Positions 1-12,279 of a DNA stretch of 64,000 nt are shown in pieces (the first letter of the stretch is position 1; every line of letters begins with the position of its first letter). Location: contig OY992840.1 in assembly GCA_963921425.1 (NCBI GenBank), positions 312,501 to 376,500 on the forward strand, in the 5' to 3' direction. The notes beneath the pieces are model-generated. The model searched no databases. It saw only the letters and a list, made by a program, of their open reading frames with translations, and was not told the DNA's origin. Both the position numbers and the translations under genes were made by a program. The stretch is from Dryas octopetala (taxonomy: Eukaryota; Streptophyta; Magnoliopsida; Rosales; Rosaceae).

Positions 1-410
1 AGACCAAGAAATGATCTCTTTGTTTGATTTATATCAATGTCTTGTTTCTAAGAACCTCAAATAAAGTTAATGTACATTTTTGTTATAAGTGCGACATGTT
101 ATATTTTGGTTTGAATATGTTAATATTGTTTGAATGCCTTATGAATGTTATGCTTGCAAATCTGGCCAATTTTTAAAAAATGTTTATTAAAGCCTTACTT
201 TCATAATTGAAACTATTTTAAAATGTTTGGAAATGATTAATTTGGACTAGTTGAGTGTGCATGTGATTAGCTGTTTTGGTGATGCTTACTCCTACACAGT
301 TTACTAAGTGCAGGAAACTCTAGGATTTAAGATGGTTAGTGTTTACACCCTAATTTGGTCCTAGGCCAAAATCACAGGCAAGCCCATGGTTTTGGTGGTA
401 AAACCCAGTT
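1..410. other. AT-rich non-coding flank
   Basis: No gene is supported here. The stretch is AT-rich and continues on the far side of the solo LTR at 3313, because the 5-bp duplication GTTGG shows the two sides were once joined. Positions 270-299 match 48069-48098 with one mismatch in 30 bases, so this is probably part of a decayed repeat family that also occurs near 48 kb. Confidence 0.5.
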
Positions 411-415
411 GTTGG

Positions 416-3307
416 TGTAACGATCTGACCCAAATTTTCACTGGAAATTTAAATTTTTATTTGACTATGGTTTTGAAAGGTTTTTAAAAGATGTTGAATT
501 GTATTTTAAAGATTTTGGGATTTATTTGGAAAATAAAAAGGGTTTGGATTTAAAATTTTTATTTTTATTTTTGTTTGAGCTTGACCCAAAGTTGACTTTT
601 AAAATAAATGAGATTTCGATTTTGACTTCGGGTCCGTTGGATAGGTTTCGAACTCACGATTTCATAGACACGCGGCACGCGTCGATCCGAGTTACAGTTT
701 GAAAGATATGGGCGTTTGAAGCGAGGGGCAATTTCGTAAAATGGACAAATTGGGTTTAAAAAAATCAGATTTTTTTTAGAACTTTCTCTCTCCCTTTTTC
801 TTTCTCTCTCTTTCTCTCCCGCACTCTCTCACTTCTCCCTCTCTCTCCCCGAGCTCACTCACCTCCCCCTCTCTTCTCTCACCGGCGCGGCCAGCTCCGG
901 CCTACTCCCCGGCGTCCAGAGGCTGGCGACGAGTCCCTCTCGTCGTCACCGACCCCACAGACCCCCCCCAGTTTTCTCCCTCTCCGTGACTCCCTCTTCT
1001 TCCTCCCCCACTGCGCGCGACCAGCTCAGCCCAGCCCAGCCAATTCCGGCCATTTCCCGACCAGCCCAGGCCACCGGCGAGCCTTCCCGACGCCGACCAC
1101 CTCTCCCGGCCATTCCTCCAGCCAGCCTAGCTCCCACACGCGCGAAATCAGGGCTAGAGGAAGCCCAGCCCGCCGCCTCTCCCTCGCCGGATTCCGGCCA
1201 CCTCTGGCCACCGTTCGAATTGAAATTAGGTGGGTTTTCTTCCTTTATTAATGGGTTCTAATTTTCTTAAGTTATTGTTGTTTAATTTTGAGTTTAAGTG
1301 GAAGTTTGAATTTGGGGAGTGTAGGGCCATTTCGGGTTTTCTTTAATTTTCTGGTTAGAGGGCTATTCTTGTTGTTTTGTTTAACAAATTTCATCCATAG
1401 GAACCTCTAGTGTGGTTTAAGATTGAAGGGTTGATTGGGTTGAGAAATTTTACAATTTTTGGCTAAAAATTAGTGATGGGCAGCCACTTTGTGCGCCACC
1501 GAATATGATTCCGGAACTCCCCACTGCCATTCGTAAATTTAGGACTATTTTGGGCATTTGTGGAGTGGGTTGTTGAGCATGGCTACGTGAGTGTGATTGG
1601 AGAAGCCGAAGTTGTCTGTAAGTTTAATTTTGAACGTCGTAAATCGTCGAGTTAGAACGAGTGTTGGACGTGATGTTAAGTTGAGCACACATCTACGTTT
1701 AAGTGTCTTGAGTCGGAACTAATTGTATTTCGTTGATTGTCTATTTTATAGGCGAGACGACCGCGGCTCGAAACGATTCGGCGGAGGATCGGAGCTAGGA
1801 TTCTCACTGTGAGTGGACTGATTTTTATTTTCCTGATATGTTTTATACGTTTGTTAATGAAATTCGATTTCTTGACTATATTGCGTTAAACCTAAGTTAA
1901 AAGATTTTGAGATAGAATTCGGTCTTTAAGATCTTTTTTCCTGAGTTTAAATCGATGTTTATGATTTATGCATGACGATCTAATAAGTTTTATATATTTC
2001 TTGAAGAAATTGATTTGGACTAATACCTTCATCATGTTGATTTATGGCCATTGGAGAGCATATTTTAAAACAAGTTTGAGGAATTTCATTATATGTGAAA
2101 AATCTTGTTTTAAGCTTTGAATAAATTAAATATTTCTATTTGAAAATTGTGGTGGAAACTAAGGATTTTGTGGTTTTGCGTATTCAAAGTTTCATGGATT
2201 TATGTATTTGGTTTTGTTAAAGAAAGTTTAAAAGGATACGAAAGGACTGAGTTTATTTTAATATATTTACGATGGGGTTATGGAAAAATGGTTTTCAAAC
2301 CACCATTTGCAGTACCCTCCAGATTTTCAGATACATAGGTCTTTGGGACCCATCACGGCACACATATAGGCTTTGGGCCGTGTGTCGGGATGCTTCGCTC
2401 TTTGGGGGCTGCTCTGCGTGCACGTATGACCAGGATTGCCTGCACGTGTTGATTTTATTCGCACGTGTGTATGGCCAGGATATTGCCTACACGTGTTGGA
2501 TTTACTCTACGCCTGTGTATGGCCAGGATATTGCCTGCCTGTGCGATGCAGGAATCCGCACAGGTGTATGGCCAGGATTATTCAGGGTATATAGCATGGT
2601 GGAAAATGAATTTGGCTATTTTCAGAAATTATTAAATATGTTTTTAAGTGAGGGATTTCTTTTAAATTCTATCAAGGTTGTTGTTACGATGTTTTACAGT
2701 TCGTTTGTTTTAAGAAATTGTTATTTGAGAAATATATATTGTTTTATGGGATTTCTTAAGTTTAAATAAACCTTATGGTTTTGAACTGGGGGATTTCAAA
2801 GAGTGACGTGAGGTCTTAGAGCTAAACGTGTTTATTGAAGGATTTTCTGAAACATGAAGTTTACCTCAAATGTTCATTTCTATTAAACTGTCCACTCACT
2901 GAGTTTGTCTCACAGTTTATCTTGTCTTGTTTTAAATTGTCCCCCAGGTAGTAGCTTTGGTGGAGGTCGAGCCAATCACGTCGAGGCGGTTACATCCATG
3001 TTCCTTCTCAGACCAGTAGGCGTCATTCTATTTTTCGGTGTAAAATTCTTTGTAATAGATTAGAAGCTCTGATAACCACTTAAAATATTTAGTTGGTTTC
3101 TCTGTGAAATTGTTGGGTCTGAGACCCTATTTGGTTGTGGTAGAGGTGGTTGATGACTTAGAAGTGCTTTTTAACAGGTATTGGAATTTCTGGGTTAGTC
3201 CATTTTCAAGGGAGGTTCTGCCGAATTTTCGGTAGGATTTTCCTTGAATTTGGATTCCCGCAGGACCTCTCCGGGTTTCAGGGTGGAATCCGAGGGCGGT
3301 CCTGTCA
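416..3307 (+). mobile_element. Solo LTR, about 2.9 kb, probably Ty3/gypsy
   Basis: The element opens TGTAACGATCTGACCC and closes GGCGGTCCTGTCA, so it has the TG...CA ends of an LTR. It is flanked by the exact 5-bp target duplication GTTGG (411-415 and 3308-3312). No gag or pol lies inside and no second LTR follows, which fits a solo LTR left by recombination between two LTRs. A CT-rich then GC-rich stretch (780-1210) creates proline-rich ORFs that I do not regard as genes. A TGTAACG start and long GC-rich LTRs are typical of Del/Tekay chromoviruses, but the lineage is inference. Boundaries are well supported; the superfamily less so. Confidence 0.75.
2420..2585 (+). repeat. Short tandem repeats inside the solo LTR
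   Basis: A phrase of the form GTATGGCCAGGATATTGCC recurs about four times (near 2424, 2468, 2516 and 2568) at 45-50-base spacing, with CACGTG or its variants between copies. It lies in the middle of the LTR and explains the short ORFs there. Confidence 0.7.
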
Positions 3308-3312
3308 GTTGG

Positions 3313-4255
3313 TCAAGCCCGAGTTTTGATATAAGCCAGCCCATCCAGTCAAGGCTCAAGTCAAAGCGATTAAATAAGGAAATCCAGTACCACCGAGAAT
3401 CCTTGGTGAAGTAGGATTTCCAGGTATGGCAAGAATGCAAGTCTTGGGCGCAAAGAAAGGAAAGAAGAGTCGGATATCAAACAGGAAGGGTTTCCTAACT
3501 CTAGGAGTTGATCACTATATAAACAAGGCTTTGAAGAAGAAGATCTTTCTCAACACACCTCACAAAAAATCAAGTACAAGCTTTTCAACAACTTAAGTTC
3601 CAAAATTCTCAAAGATTTCAGTGTTCCTTTAAGTTCTTCTAGTTCATTAGATCCTATTTTCTTAGTATCGATTCTCTTTAAGTTGTTACTTTCCTTACTG
3701 CTTTATTTTCTTTAGTGATTAATTCAAATTTGGTCTCAAGACTATTATACTTGTATCAGTTTGGTCTCTAGACTTTTTCAATTTTGCCAATTGAGGTTGT
3801 TTAGTCAATTTATATTGAAATCAAATGAACATGTCTGGAATTGAAACGTGCATGGAGTTATGATATAGTTTAAAGTGATTATTCTGCCCTAAAAAAGGAG
3901 GGCACATGATTGGCATGCATGGTTCTATGCAAACGGAGCTTTGGACGGAAAGTGTGTAAATTGATTGAACAACCTTAATTGGCAAAATAGTCTGAGGACC
4001 AAATTGGTATTAATCTGTTTTCTTTATGAATTTTGTTATTAGGACCCGTATTGTCACACAATTCAGAGATAATCAAATCATTCATACTTTCTTCATCAAA
4101 ATTTATTATTTTGCAATTAACCCCGTTACAAAAGCCATAATTGTTCGTACTTACGAATTTGAACATAAAGTCATGGAAACCAACAACAATTAGAAGTCCT
4201 TGATGATTAAGGCATTAAGAACCTAGGTGAGTTTTGGGTTTCTTTGCTCGCTGCG
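3313..4255. other. Non-coding stretch with a TATA-like site and a small inverted repeat
   Basis: No coding region is supported. TATATAAA stands at 3517-3524, followed by an A/C-rich leader-like stretch, so this may be the promoter part of an old LTR or transcription unit. From about 3726 to 4015 the arms CAATTTGGTC...CAATTGAGGTTG and their reverse complement form an imperfect inverted repeat, as in a small MULE-type MITE. I found no clean target duplication for it. Confidence 0.4.
3517..3524 (+). promoter_or_regulatory. TATA-box-like site
   Basis: The sequence TATATAAA is followed about 30 bases later by an AC-rich stretch resembling a plant transcript leader. No coding region follows, so if it works it probably belongs to a decayed LTR or transposon. 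Confidence 0.35.
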
Positions 4256-5238
4256 CAATTAGTTTGGTTAGAAGTTAGATCTTGGCACGAAAAAGAAAAT
4301 TTTTTGTCTGTAGACCGGTCGTTTTGGCCGTGCAGTGGCACGTCCACATATAAATTTAAAAGGACTACCAATGTTCTTGTTAGAATTACAGCCAGGTTCA
4401 CCGTAAATTTTAGAGGTAACAGTTAGCTTGATGGATCTTACAAGTTCTGAGTGAGGAAGAAGCAGCTGGAGAGATAGGTCTCCAAGTGTAGAAGTTCCAA
4501 CACCACCAACATCCCATTACTTGAGTGAAGAAGATCCTAGCATGAATGAGTGTGTAGCAATTCTTTATTCCTAGTTTTACCTTTATTTTATCCTTTGGGT
4601 GAAATTCTGTTAGTTGATGTTTTATGGATTAGAATGGCTCATTACTTGCTTTGTTGATCTAATTTTATAACTGGTTTCTTTGGAAAGGTTTAATGAATTC
4701 AGTTTTGTTATGTTGCTTCATTTACTGAATTTTAAAGCAAGGGTCTATATTTCTATGTCATGAATTCATTTTTAAACTCACAAGCTCACCATTTAGACAA
4801 GCTCCTGTTGGTTATATTTGTTTATTTAAAAGCAATTTGACTCTGATATTTTCTTTAAACTCTGATATCAATTAGCCTAACATTGATCATTGGCTTTGGG
4901 ATGGTCCAATCTCAAGGTTGGTGACCAATGTGGCGCTGCCACATGCTCAAAGTGACGGGCCCCATTTTGGGGTGTTACACCAAGCATATCAATGATGACC
5001 ATGCATGTCTATATATTCTTGGATGAGCATTTCTTGATGTAGTTCATGGGGATATTTTGGCATCCACTAATCTACCAGACCTTCATAAGGCATATTCTAT
5101 GGTGTGTTCTAAAGCAAATCATCATTCAACTGTGATGAGAGTTTCTCAAGTAGAGGGAGCAGCATTTTCAACAAAGTAGCTTAATGGAAAGTTTGACCCA
5201 AAGAAGTATAGCAGAAAGTGTTCTCACTATAACGCTAT
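4256..5238 (+). repeat. Tandem duplication, copy 1 (period about 983 bp)
   Basis: This copy matches 5239-6222 almost base for base. Landmarks include GGTTAGAAGTTAGATC at 4266 and 5248, and GTGTTACACCAAGCAT near 4974 and 5957. The last 270 bases encode the start of a copia-type gag tail that is repeated and extended in copy 2. The few differences point to a fairly recent duplication of a piece of a decayed copia retrotransposon and its flank. Confidence 0.85.
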
Positions 5239-6222
5239 AATTAAATTGGTTAGAAGTTAGATCTTGGCACGAAAGAGAAAAAAATTCAGTCTGTAGACCG
5301 GTCATTTTGGCCGTGCAGTGGCACGCCCACATATAAATTTAAAAGGACTACCAATGTTCTTGTTAGAATTACAGCCAGGTTCGCCGTAAATTTTAGAGGT
5401 AACAGTTAGCTTGATGGATCTTACAAGTTCTGAGTGAGGAAGGAGCAGCTGGAGAGATAGGTCTCCAAGTGTAGAAGTTCCAACACCACCAACATCCCAT
5501 TACTTGAGTGAAGAAGATCCTAGCATGAATGATTGTGTAGCAATTCCTTATTCCTAGTTTTACCTTTATTTTATCCTTTTGGTGAAATTCTGTTAGTTTA
5601 TGTTTTATGGATTAGAATGGCTCATTACTTGCTTTGTTGATCTAATTTTATAATTGGTTTCTTTGGAAAGGTTTAATGAATTCATTTTTGTTCTGTTGCT
5701 TCATTTACTGAATTTTAAAGCAAGGGTCTATATTTCTATGTTATGAATTCATTTTTAAACTCACAAGCTCACCATTTAGACAAGCTCCTGTTGGTTATAT
5801 ATGTTTATTTAAAAGCAATTTGACTCTGATATTTTCTTTAAACTCTGGTGTCAATTAGCCTAACATTGATCATTGGCTTTAGGATGGTCCTATCTCAAGG
5901 TTGGTGACCAATGTGGCGCTGCCACATGCTCAAAGTGACGAGCCCCATTTTGGGGTGTTACACCAAGCATATCAATGATGACCATGCATGTCTATATATT
6001 CTTGGATGAGCATTTCTTGATGTAGTTCATAGGGATATTTTGGCATCCACTAATCTACCAGACCTTCATAAGGCATATTCTATGGTGTGTTCTAAAGCAA
6101 ACTATCATTCAACTATGATGAGAATTTCTCAAGTAGAGGGAGCAACATTTTCAACAAAGCAGCTTAATGGAAAGTTTGACCCAAAGAAGTATAGCAGAAA
6201 ATGTTCTCACTATAACGCTACA
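5239..6222 (+). repeat. Tandem duplication, copy 2
   Basis: Second copy of the 983-bp unit. It runs into the copia relic, which carries on beyond the duplication end in this copy only. Copy 1 stops at the sequence AACGCTA; here the same bases continue into the gag zinc-knuckle region, so copy 2 retains the original right junction. Confidence 0.85.
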
Positions 6223-6888
6223 AATCATGTCCATGAGACCTGCTTCATGTTAAATTGATATCCTAATTGGTGGAGAAGCAATAAAGGAGGGGGAAAGGCA
6301 ACTCATGTAGCTTCAACCTCTGAGGTGATTGAACCTTCTTTTAATGGGTCTGATAATGGTGTGTCATGTCCAGTTATTGGAGCGGGTTTTGTCTCTGTTA
6401 CTTCATATCTATCTTTGTCTAATGTTTTACTTGTTCTCTCATTAAATTGTAATCTTTTGCATGTGAGCCAACTAACTCAATCTTTAAATTTCTTTGCCAC
6501 TTTCTTTCCTATTCATTGTACTTTTCAGGACATCCAAACAAAGAAGACGATTGGATGTGGCAAGCGAAATGGGGGATTATACTATCTTGAATATGCAGGA
6601 CAAGCTTATCAAGTGCAAGATAGTGTGGAACAAGAGAAGAAGAAGATTTCATGTTGGCATGATCGTTTAGGTCATATATCATTTAATAATCTTAGGCGTT
6701 TGAAATCGTCACTGTTTACAAGTTGCAGTGATTTAGATTTTCAGTGTGAAACTTATGTTTTTGTTAAAAGTCATCGTACTGTATTTCCTTCAAGTAATAA
6801 TAAAAGTGCAAAGCCTTTTATTTTAATACAATCTAATGTATGGGGTCTTTCTAGAGAATCATCTTTTAAAAAAAAAAAAATTGGTTAA
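6040..6888 (+). pseudogene. Ty1/copia gag-pol relic
   Basis: The reading frame starts in the gag C-terminal region and contains a damaged zinc knuckle (CSHYNATNHVHETCF; the second Cys of the usual CxxC is Tyr). A stop codon follows at 6256-6258 and the same frame then resumes. A GAG-pre-integrase segment is recognisable from the SCWHDRLGHISFNNLRRL run near 6650-6705, then an integrase zinc-binding stretch near 6740-6780 and the first residues of the integrase core. It ends in a poly-A run at about 6870. Protease, the integrase catalytic core, RT and RNase H are missing. It is a truncated, dead fragment. Confidence 0.8.
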
Positions 6889-7010
6889 TTTATGTTCTTT
6901 ATTGATGACAACACATGCATCACTTGAGCATATTTGATCACACATAACAGTGATGTATGCGAAGTGTTTCAGCTTTTTTTTTTCCACATGGTAAGGAATC
7001 AATTTATTAT

Positions 7011-7288
7011 AAGTATTCAATCTGGCCTGAGTGCCAAACCCAAACCCAAATTCAGGCAAAGAAAGAGCCATAACCAAGTGAGAGGCAAATCCAAGTAAGC
7101 CAAGTCCACGTGAAGTGAAATAAAGATGAGAGAATGTGGGTAAGCCAAGTATTCAATTTGGCCTGAGTGCCAAAACCCAAACCCAAACCCAAATTCAGGC
7201 AAAGAAAGATCCATAACCAAGTGAGAGGCAAATCCAAGTAAGCCAAGTCCACGTGAAGTGAAATAAAGGAGAGAGAATGCGGGTGAGT
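7011..7288 (+). repeat. Two-copy tandem repeat of about 136 bp
   Basis: The unit AAGTATTCAATYTGGCCTGA begins at 7011 and again at 7147, and both copies run through AAGCCAAGTCCACGTGAAGT. Copy 2 has one extra AACCCA-type unit in its C/A-rich stretch. Short overlapping ORFs on the minus strand are shadows of this repeat. Confidence 0.85.
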
Positions 7289-7636
7289 GAACGACAGACC
7301 TGCGATACGGGTACCGTGCCATGCAGAGAGAGAGAGATCTTGTGGTAAATATGCGGATGCAATTATTTGCCAGTTGCAATATGACGACCTAGGATTAGTT
7401 GCAAAGGTCACTTTTTTAATTGAACGGTCACCATCAAATGAATGGCCTGGATTTCTTGACCGTTGTGTTTTTTGTCTGCATCTTGGGCTTTTTTTATTGT
7501 TTGTTCCAATTGAAGACTCCAAATTACAGTTTGTCTCAATTAAGGGTATTCCATTAAATCTCTTAAAAAATAAGTTAAAAATTGATCACTTGACCCGCAC
7601 GTGATCAACTTTTAAAGTAAAATTTGTTGTCTTCAT

Positions 7637-7830
7637 CACGAGAAATTATTTTGTATAACCGATACACTGCCACGTGGTATAACCAACTTATGTGTTAAAA
7701 TATGAGTGGATTTTATTAATACTATATCCTACAAACATAAATATGTCGTCCAACAATACCCTTACACGTTGGATTAGTTACACCACGTGACGGTATATCG
7801 GTTACACCCAATAAATTTTCCTGCACTACC
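7637..7830. mobile_element. MITE with imperfect terminal inverted repeats
   Basis: The left arm GAGAAATTATTTTGTATAAC and the following CGATACACTGCCACGTGG pair with the right arm (CCACGTGACGGTATATCGG then TTACACCCAATAAATTTTCC) when reversed. About 190 bp with no coding capacity. I could not fix a target duplication. A similar half-element is at 37225-37275. Confidence 0.6.
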
Positions 7831-8042
7831 ATTAAAAAATAATTCTAAATTTTTTTTAAAAAAACTAAAGGAATTAAAAATAAAAGGGAGGGAGGATGCA
7901 TAACCCTTCCCACCACTCGACCTTCATTACCTCCACCCCACCTCCCTCCACGTCGGAGACTCCTTTCCCCTTTGCGTCGGTCTCTCCCCTCTACCACATC
8001 TATCTTCCTCTCTATCTCTCTATCTCTATCATTCTCATTCAC

Positions 8043-8102
<60 letters not shown>

Positions 8103-8667
8103 TCCTCATCGTTCCTCACTGCAAACCTAATACAAAAGAAATAGAAAATTTTTCCTTTCTAAACTTTATTTGGAATTTTGGATAGTAGAATTGGTCATGG
8201 AGCTGTTAATCCCTCTCTTTCTTAAGGCATAAATTAAGTTCAGGCCCTCTCTCTCTCTCTCTCTCTCCAATTGCTAATTGGTAATTGCAAAACATCTACC
8301 AGAAATTGAGAATTCGAAGAATAAAAGGTGGGTAACCGCGTGCCAGTTAATAATAATATGTTTAATATCATTATTCGTAGAGTGATGAATTGATGATACA
8401 TGCAAAATTGAAGTTTTCAATTTCAGAAAGAGTACTAATATCAAATAATAAATATATAGTATAGTAGAAGCCATCCTTACTGCCCACATGAAACCACATG
8501 TAATTACTAATTCAGTATTCATCAAGAACACGCTGGATCTTAACTTGTACTTGTATGCTGACATGCATGTGCCATGACCTGACTTGTTTTTTTGTTTTTT
8601 TTTGTTTTTTTCCCATTACTACAAACTTGTTCTCTAAGGTGCATTGCTGCATTGCACTTGTCTCTAA
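7831..8667. other. Non-coding stretch with (CT)n-(CA)n and (CT)n microsatellites
   Basis: No gene is supported. A compound microsatellite (CT)n at 8045-8080 then (CA)n to 8102, and a second (CT)n at 8246-8267, lie in pyrimidine-rich DNA that could be the 5' leader of a lost gene. The ORFs here are repeat artefacts. Confidence 0.6.
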
Positions 8668-9997
8668 GGCCTTATACAATGGGGATCCCCAAATACTTAA
8701 TACCCAAATCAATTTTGGAGATCAAAAAGTATAAAAATATAGATTTTGGGGATCATTAACACAATGGTGTTGAGGCCCAAATATGAGGATATTAATATTT
8801 AACTCATTTACTTAATCTTAAAATTGATTAAGTGCCAGTTAATTAAATGTTTAAAATATTTTATGATTAAGAATATTATATCATTGTTAATAATTTAATT
8901 AGCTCTTCAAAATGACACCAATATTAATATATTAATATTAAAATATTAAAAACGTTAAACACAATACAATTTATTTCATTTCACAATACAAACACATAAA
9001 CTAAACAACATTGGCCCCTCACACATGTGGTGTGCCTCTCACTTGGATCCATACGTGCTCAATTAAATTTTTATTCAAGTATTCATTCACACGCCTATTC
9101 CTAATCAAATTGTGACGGACATTCTCCTCAGGTAAGGATGATGGAGGCCCACCTTGTATGCTTGGTCCACATCGTCATAGTTTGATTATGCCCTTCTAAT
9201 TGCCTCTTCCACGTTAAACTCCTGCCAGGCTGGATCATCTTGTTGTCGCTCATCATCGACAATCATATTGTGCAATATTATACACGCTTTCATGATATAA
9301 CCCATATCATCCATATCCCAATAACAAGTGGGTCGTTTGATAATCTATCATCAGGCTTTTAAAATCTCAAACGCCCTCTCCACATCCTTATGGAAGCCCT
9401 CTTGTTTCCTCGCAAACAACCTGTGAGGTTCTGAAACTGGATTACAGATTGATAAAATTAGAGTCGCCCAATTGGGGTAGATCCCACAAGTAAGATAGTA
9501 TGAGATTTTGAATTCCACATCATTGACACTGTATTTCATCTTGTGCGCTCTTCCAAATATCTCCCAATAAAAAAGGTGTGAGCAGTTCAACACGGTAATG
9601 TCATTGTTAGAACCCAGAAATCTAAAGTTTGCATGCCAAATCCACTTGTCGTATGAGGCCACTGCTTCCAAAATAACGGTAGGTGTATGATAGTGCCCAC
9701 GATAGTGAGCTTGCTCAGCCACGGGGCAATTTTGCCACACCTAGTGCATGTAGTTTAAGCTTCCAATCATTCCTGGAAATCCTCTCTGGCGCCCATTTCG
9801 CATGAGTCTTCTCATATCTTCCAAGTTAAGTCTGCGGAGATACTCCTCCTCATAGACATGGGTGATGGCTCGACATAACTTATATAGTGCATCCTTTATG
9901 GTGCTCTGACTAATCATTAGTAGCTCTGCAACCCCATCGAGGGGTTGGCCATATGCCATCACTTTCAATGCCGCAGTCATCTTCTGATGGGGTGTGC

Positions 9998-12037
9998 TGT
10001 TGAGTGTCCAAATTACATCATTTTATGATACTAATTCCCTAACCTAGAGTGCAAGAACTTAATATTTTAGGTCTTGTTAGTTTGTTTTAGTGTTTTGTAG
10101 GTTAAATGAAGCAATTAATGATGGAGAAAGAAGCTAAATGAGGCTATTTTGAGTTAAAAATGAAAAAAAATGGGAAAAAGAATCTTGAGGGAATCTTCCA
10201 GAAGGATCTGGAATCTGGAAGGAGTTTTTGGAGAATCTCAGAAATAATCTTTTGGGGAATCTTTTTGGTCAAGGTTGACTTTTGGTCAAAATCAAAGGTC
10301 AAAGTCAATGGTCAACCATGCCACATCATCACATGACATGGACCACACATGCAGCTCATGCACTAAGGGCCATGCGCATAACCCTAGCCCAAAGGACCAA
10401 GGCCATGCGCCTATTGCAAGCCCAATTGGAGGAAGCCCAAGTTGTGTCATTCCAAGGTCCAAGAGCCCAAGCCTATGCCACACTCACTCAGCTGATCCAA
10501 GGCCCAAGGAAGGAATCTTTCATGCTCAAGGAAAATCTCACAAGATTCAGTCAAAGATCATAAGGAATCCTAATTGAAGAAGAAGTCAAAACCTTAGGAA
10601 ATTAAACATGAATTTCGACAGTGATTCTGTACCTCTACAGATCGAATCAGGTGTCATGCCTATGGTTGGAAAGCTACGAATGTTAGCTTCGCAGACAATT
10701 TTACGGATTTCGATTCTGAGTTGCGTAGCTTAAGATATAGCCATTTTAGTAGAGGTAGCGCAGCAGTTCCGCGAGCAGAAAAGGAAGTGACGCCCAAAAG
10801 AGTCCAAATTCAGCCCAAAGCCTAACTCTTTGCTGAAACCCCTAGCCTTGTGGGACAAGGAAAGCTTCACTTCCTCACTCCTATATAAGGACCCCATTCT
10901 CTCATAATTCAGGACAATTAATTTTAGATTTTCAATACTTTTCAGATTTCTAGAGAGAGAGTAGTCGACATTGAGACAGAGAAGAAGAGAGCCACTTTGC
11001 CACAAGCCCTAGCTAACCTTAGCCGTGAGGACTGCTTGTGTGGTCTGTCTCTCTTGCTCCTTCTTGTGCCGCAGCCCCCTCTATACTTTTTCTTAATTTT
11101 CTTTTGTTTTAATTGTTCAATTAGTTTAGTTATTTGTTCAACAATGGATTGAGAATTTATATATGTTATGTTTATTTTGTTTCTCAATTTATTTATGAGT
11201 TAGTTTGATTGTTCTTGCATGTTAATATTATGATGATATCCATATTATTTGATTCGATGTTGATTTATGGTTAATGAAATAAAGCCATGTGATTTTATGT
11301 GAAGTTTGCATGTGATTAATTCCTATTGTCTTGTTAAATTGATTCTAGTTGTTTTCATTCTTTGGCTGGCTACCTTAGATATGTTTACATCTAGTAAATG
11401 TTATGAAATTGAGAGGTGATAATTAAGCTAATAAATTCAGTAGGTAACAAAAAGATAACCTAAGAACTTATCTTTGATAAATAAGTTTCATAGATGTCAT
11501 CTAGATCGATAATCAAGATTTTATCATGTTCTATGTGTTTGCTATTTTCATAAGTTCTTAATGACTCTTGCATGGTTAACAGCTTAGGTAGACGATAATC
11601 AAGCTTCCTAGGAACATGTGAGTTAACTAGGTTAAGAAGCGATAATCAAGCTCTTAATTTATGAATAAGGAAAACATAGTTAGAGAATGTCTGATAATCA
11701 AAGCCTTTCGGCTAGCAAACTTAATTATGTGTGTTTACATTGAATTGCATGTCACCATAATAGTTGTTATCTTTTAATATGTGATGGATTCAGATATCTT
11801 AGCATTGCAAGACAATTGGGTGTGTGCGTGTGTTTGGTGGTGTCCGTGTGTTTCACAACTTACAACCCCCCATATTGTGTGTGTGTGTGTTAGTGGATAG
11901 ATCAAATTGATTTGATGTGTATTTAACCATTCCTCGTGGGATCGACCTCATATTTACATGTTTTGCTATTGATGTGATTCGTGCACTTGCGAGTATACTT
12001 AGAATTGAGTTATTTAATTCGTTCTAAGAAAACAACA
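9998..12037 (+). mobile_element. Solo LTR of about 2.04 kb inside the Harbinger transposase
   Basis: It begins TGTTGAGTGTCC and ends GAAAACAACA, and the exact duplication TGTGC lies at 9993-9997 and 12038-12042. Removing it with one duplication rejoins the Harbinger reading frame around the GRLG and TPHQK segments. There is no gag-pol and no second copy. A TATA box (10883-10889) inside suggests a retained LTR promoter. The part near 11930 (CTCGTGGGATCGACC) is a phrase often met near the 3' end of plant LTRs, from general knowledge. The ORFs inside are not supported as genes. Confidence 0.88.
10883..10889 (+). promoter_or_regulatory. TATA box of the solo LTR
   Basis: TATATAAG follows CCTCACTCC and precedes a leader-like stretch. 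Its position roughly midway through the LTR fits a U3/R boundary. Activity is unknown. Confidence 0.45.
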
Positions 12038-12279
12038 TGTGCAACCAAGTCTACCGAGGGCATCTGGCCTGGATTGGAACTAATCATCATGGAGGCACAT
12101 ATCGTTCAGAATCTTGTTGAATAGAGGTTGTTGCATACGGAAGCGTCTCCGAAACATCATTGTGTCTTCTATCGGTGCAGGGATGAAGTAATTCTGCATC
12201 AGCCTCCCGTGAGCGTCTTGATCTCTGACCCGCACAGTTGAATTTGCAGCTGAGTACTTGACGCATTCTTTTAAATCCT

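Larger units (their letters stand above)
9351..12279 (-). pseudogene. Harbinger transposase pseudogene, split by a solo LTR
   Basis: The N-terminal part (about 12279-12038) has the QDAHGRLMQNYF and FRRRFRMQQPLF signatures of plant Harbinger transposases. An in-frame TAG follows the MCLHDD run at about 12080. The chain breaks at the solo LTR and resumes at 9997 with the HQKMTAALKVMAYG segment. The DDE domain follows. The first catalytic Asp (usual GSIDCMHW) is Asn in GSLNYMH, and a TAG comes right after it (9738-9740). The second Asp remains in SNNDITVL, and an Asp-Val-Glu remains near the C-terminus (KDVERAF). With a lost catalytic residue, stops and an insertion it cannot be active. Confidence 0.88.

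Noticed and set aside
946..1261. Proline/Gly-rich ORFs on both strands
   Set aside because: They overlap each other in a GC-rich part of a solo LTR with exact target duplications; no domain and no splice pattern.
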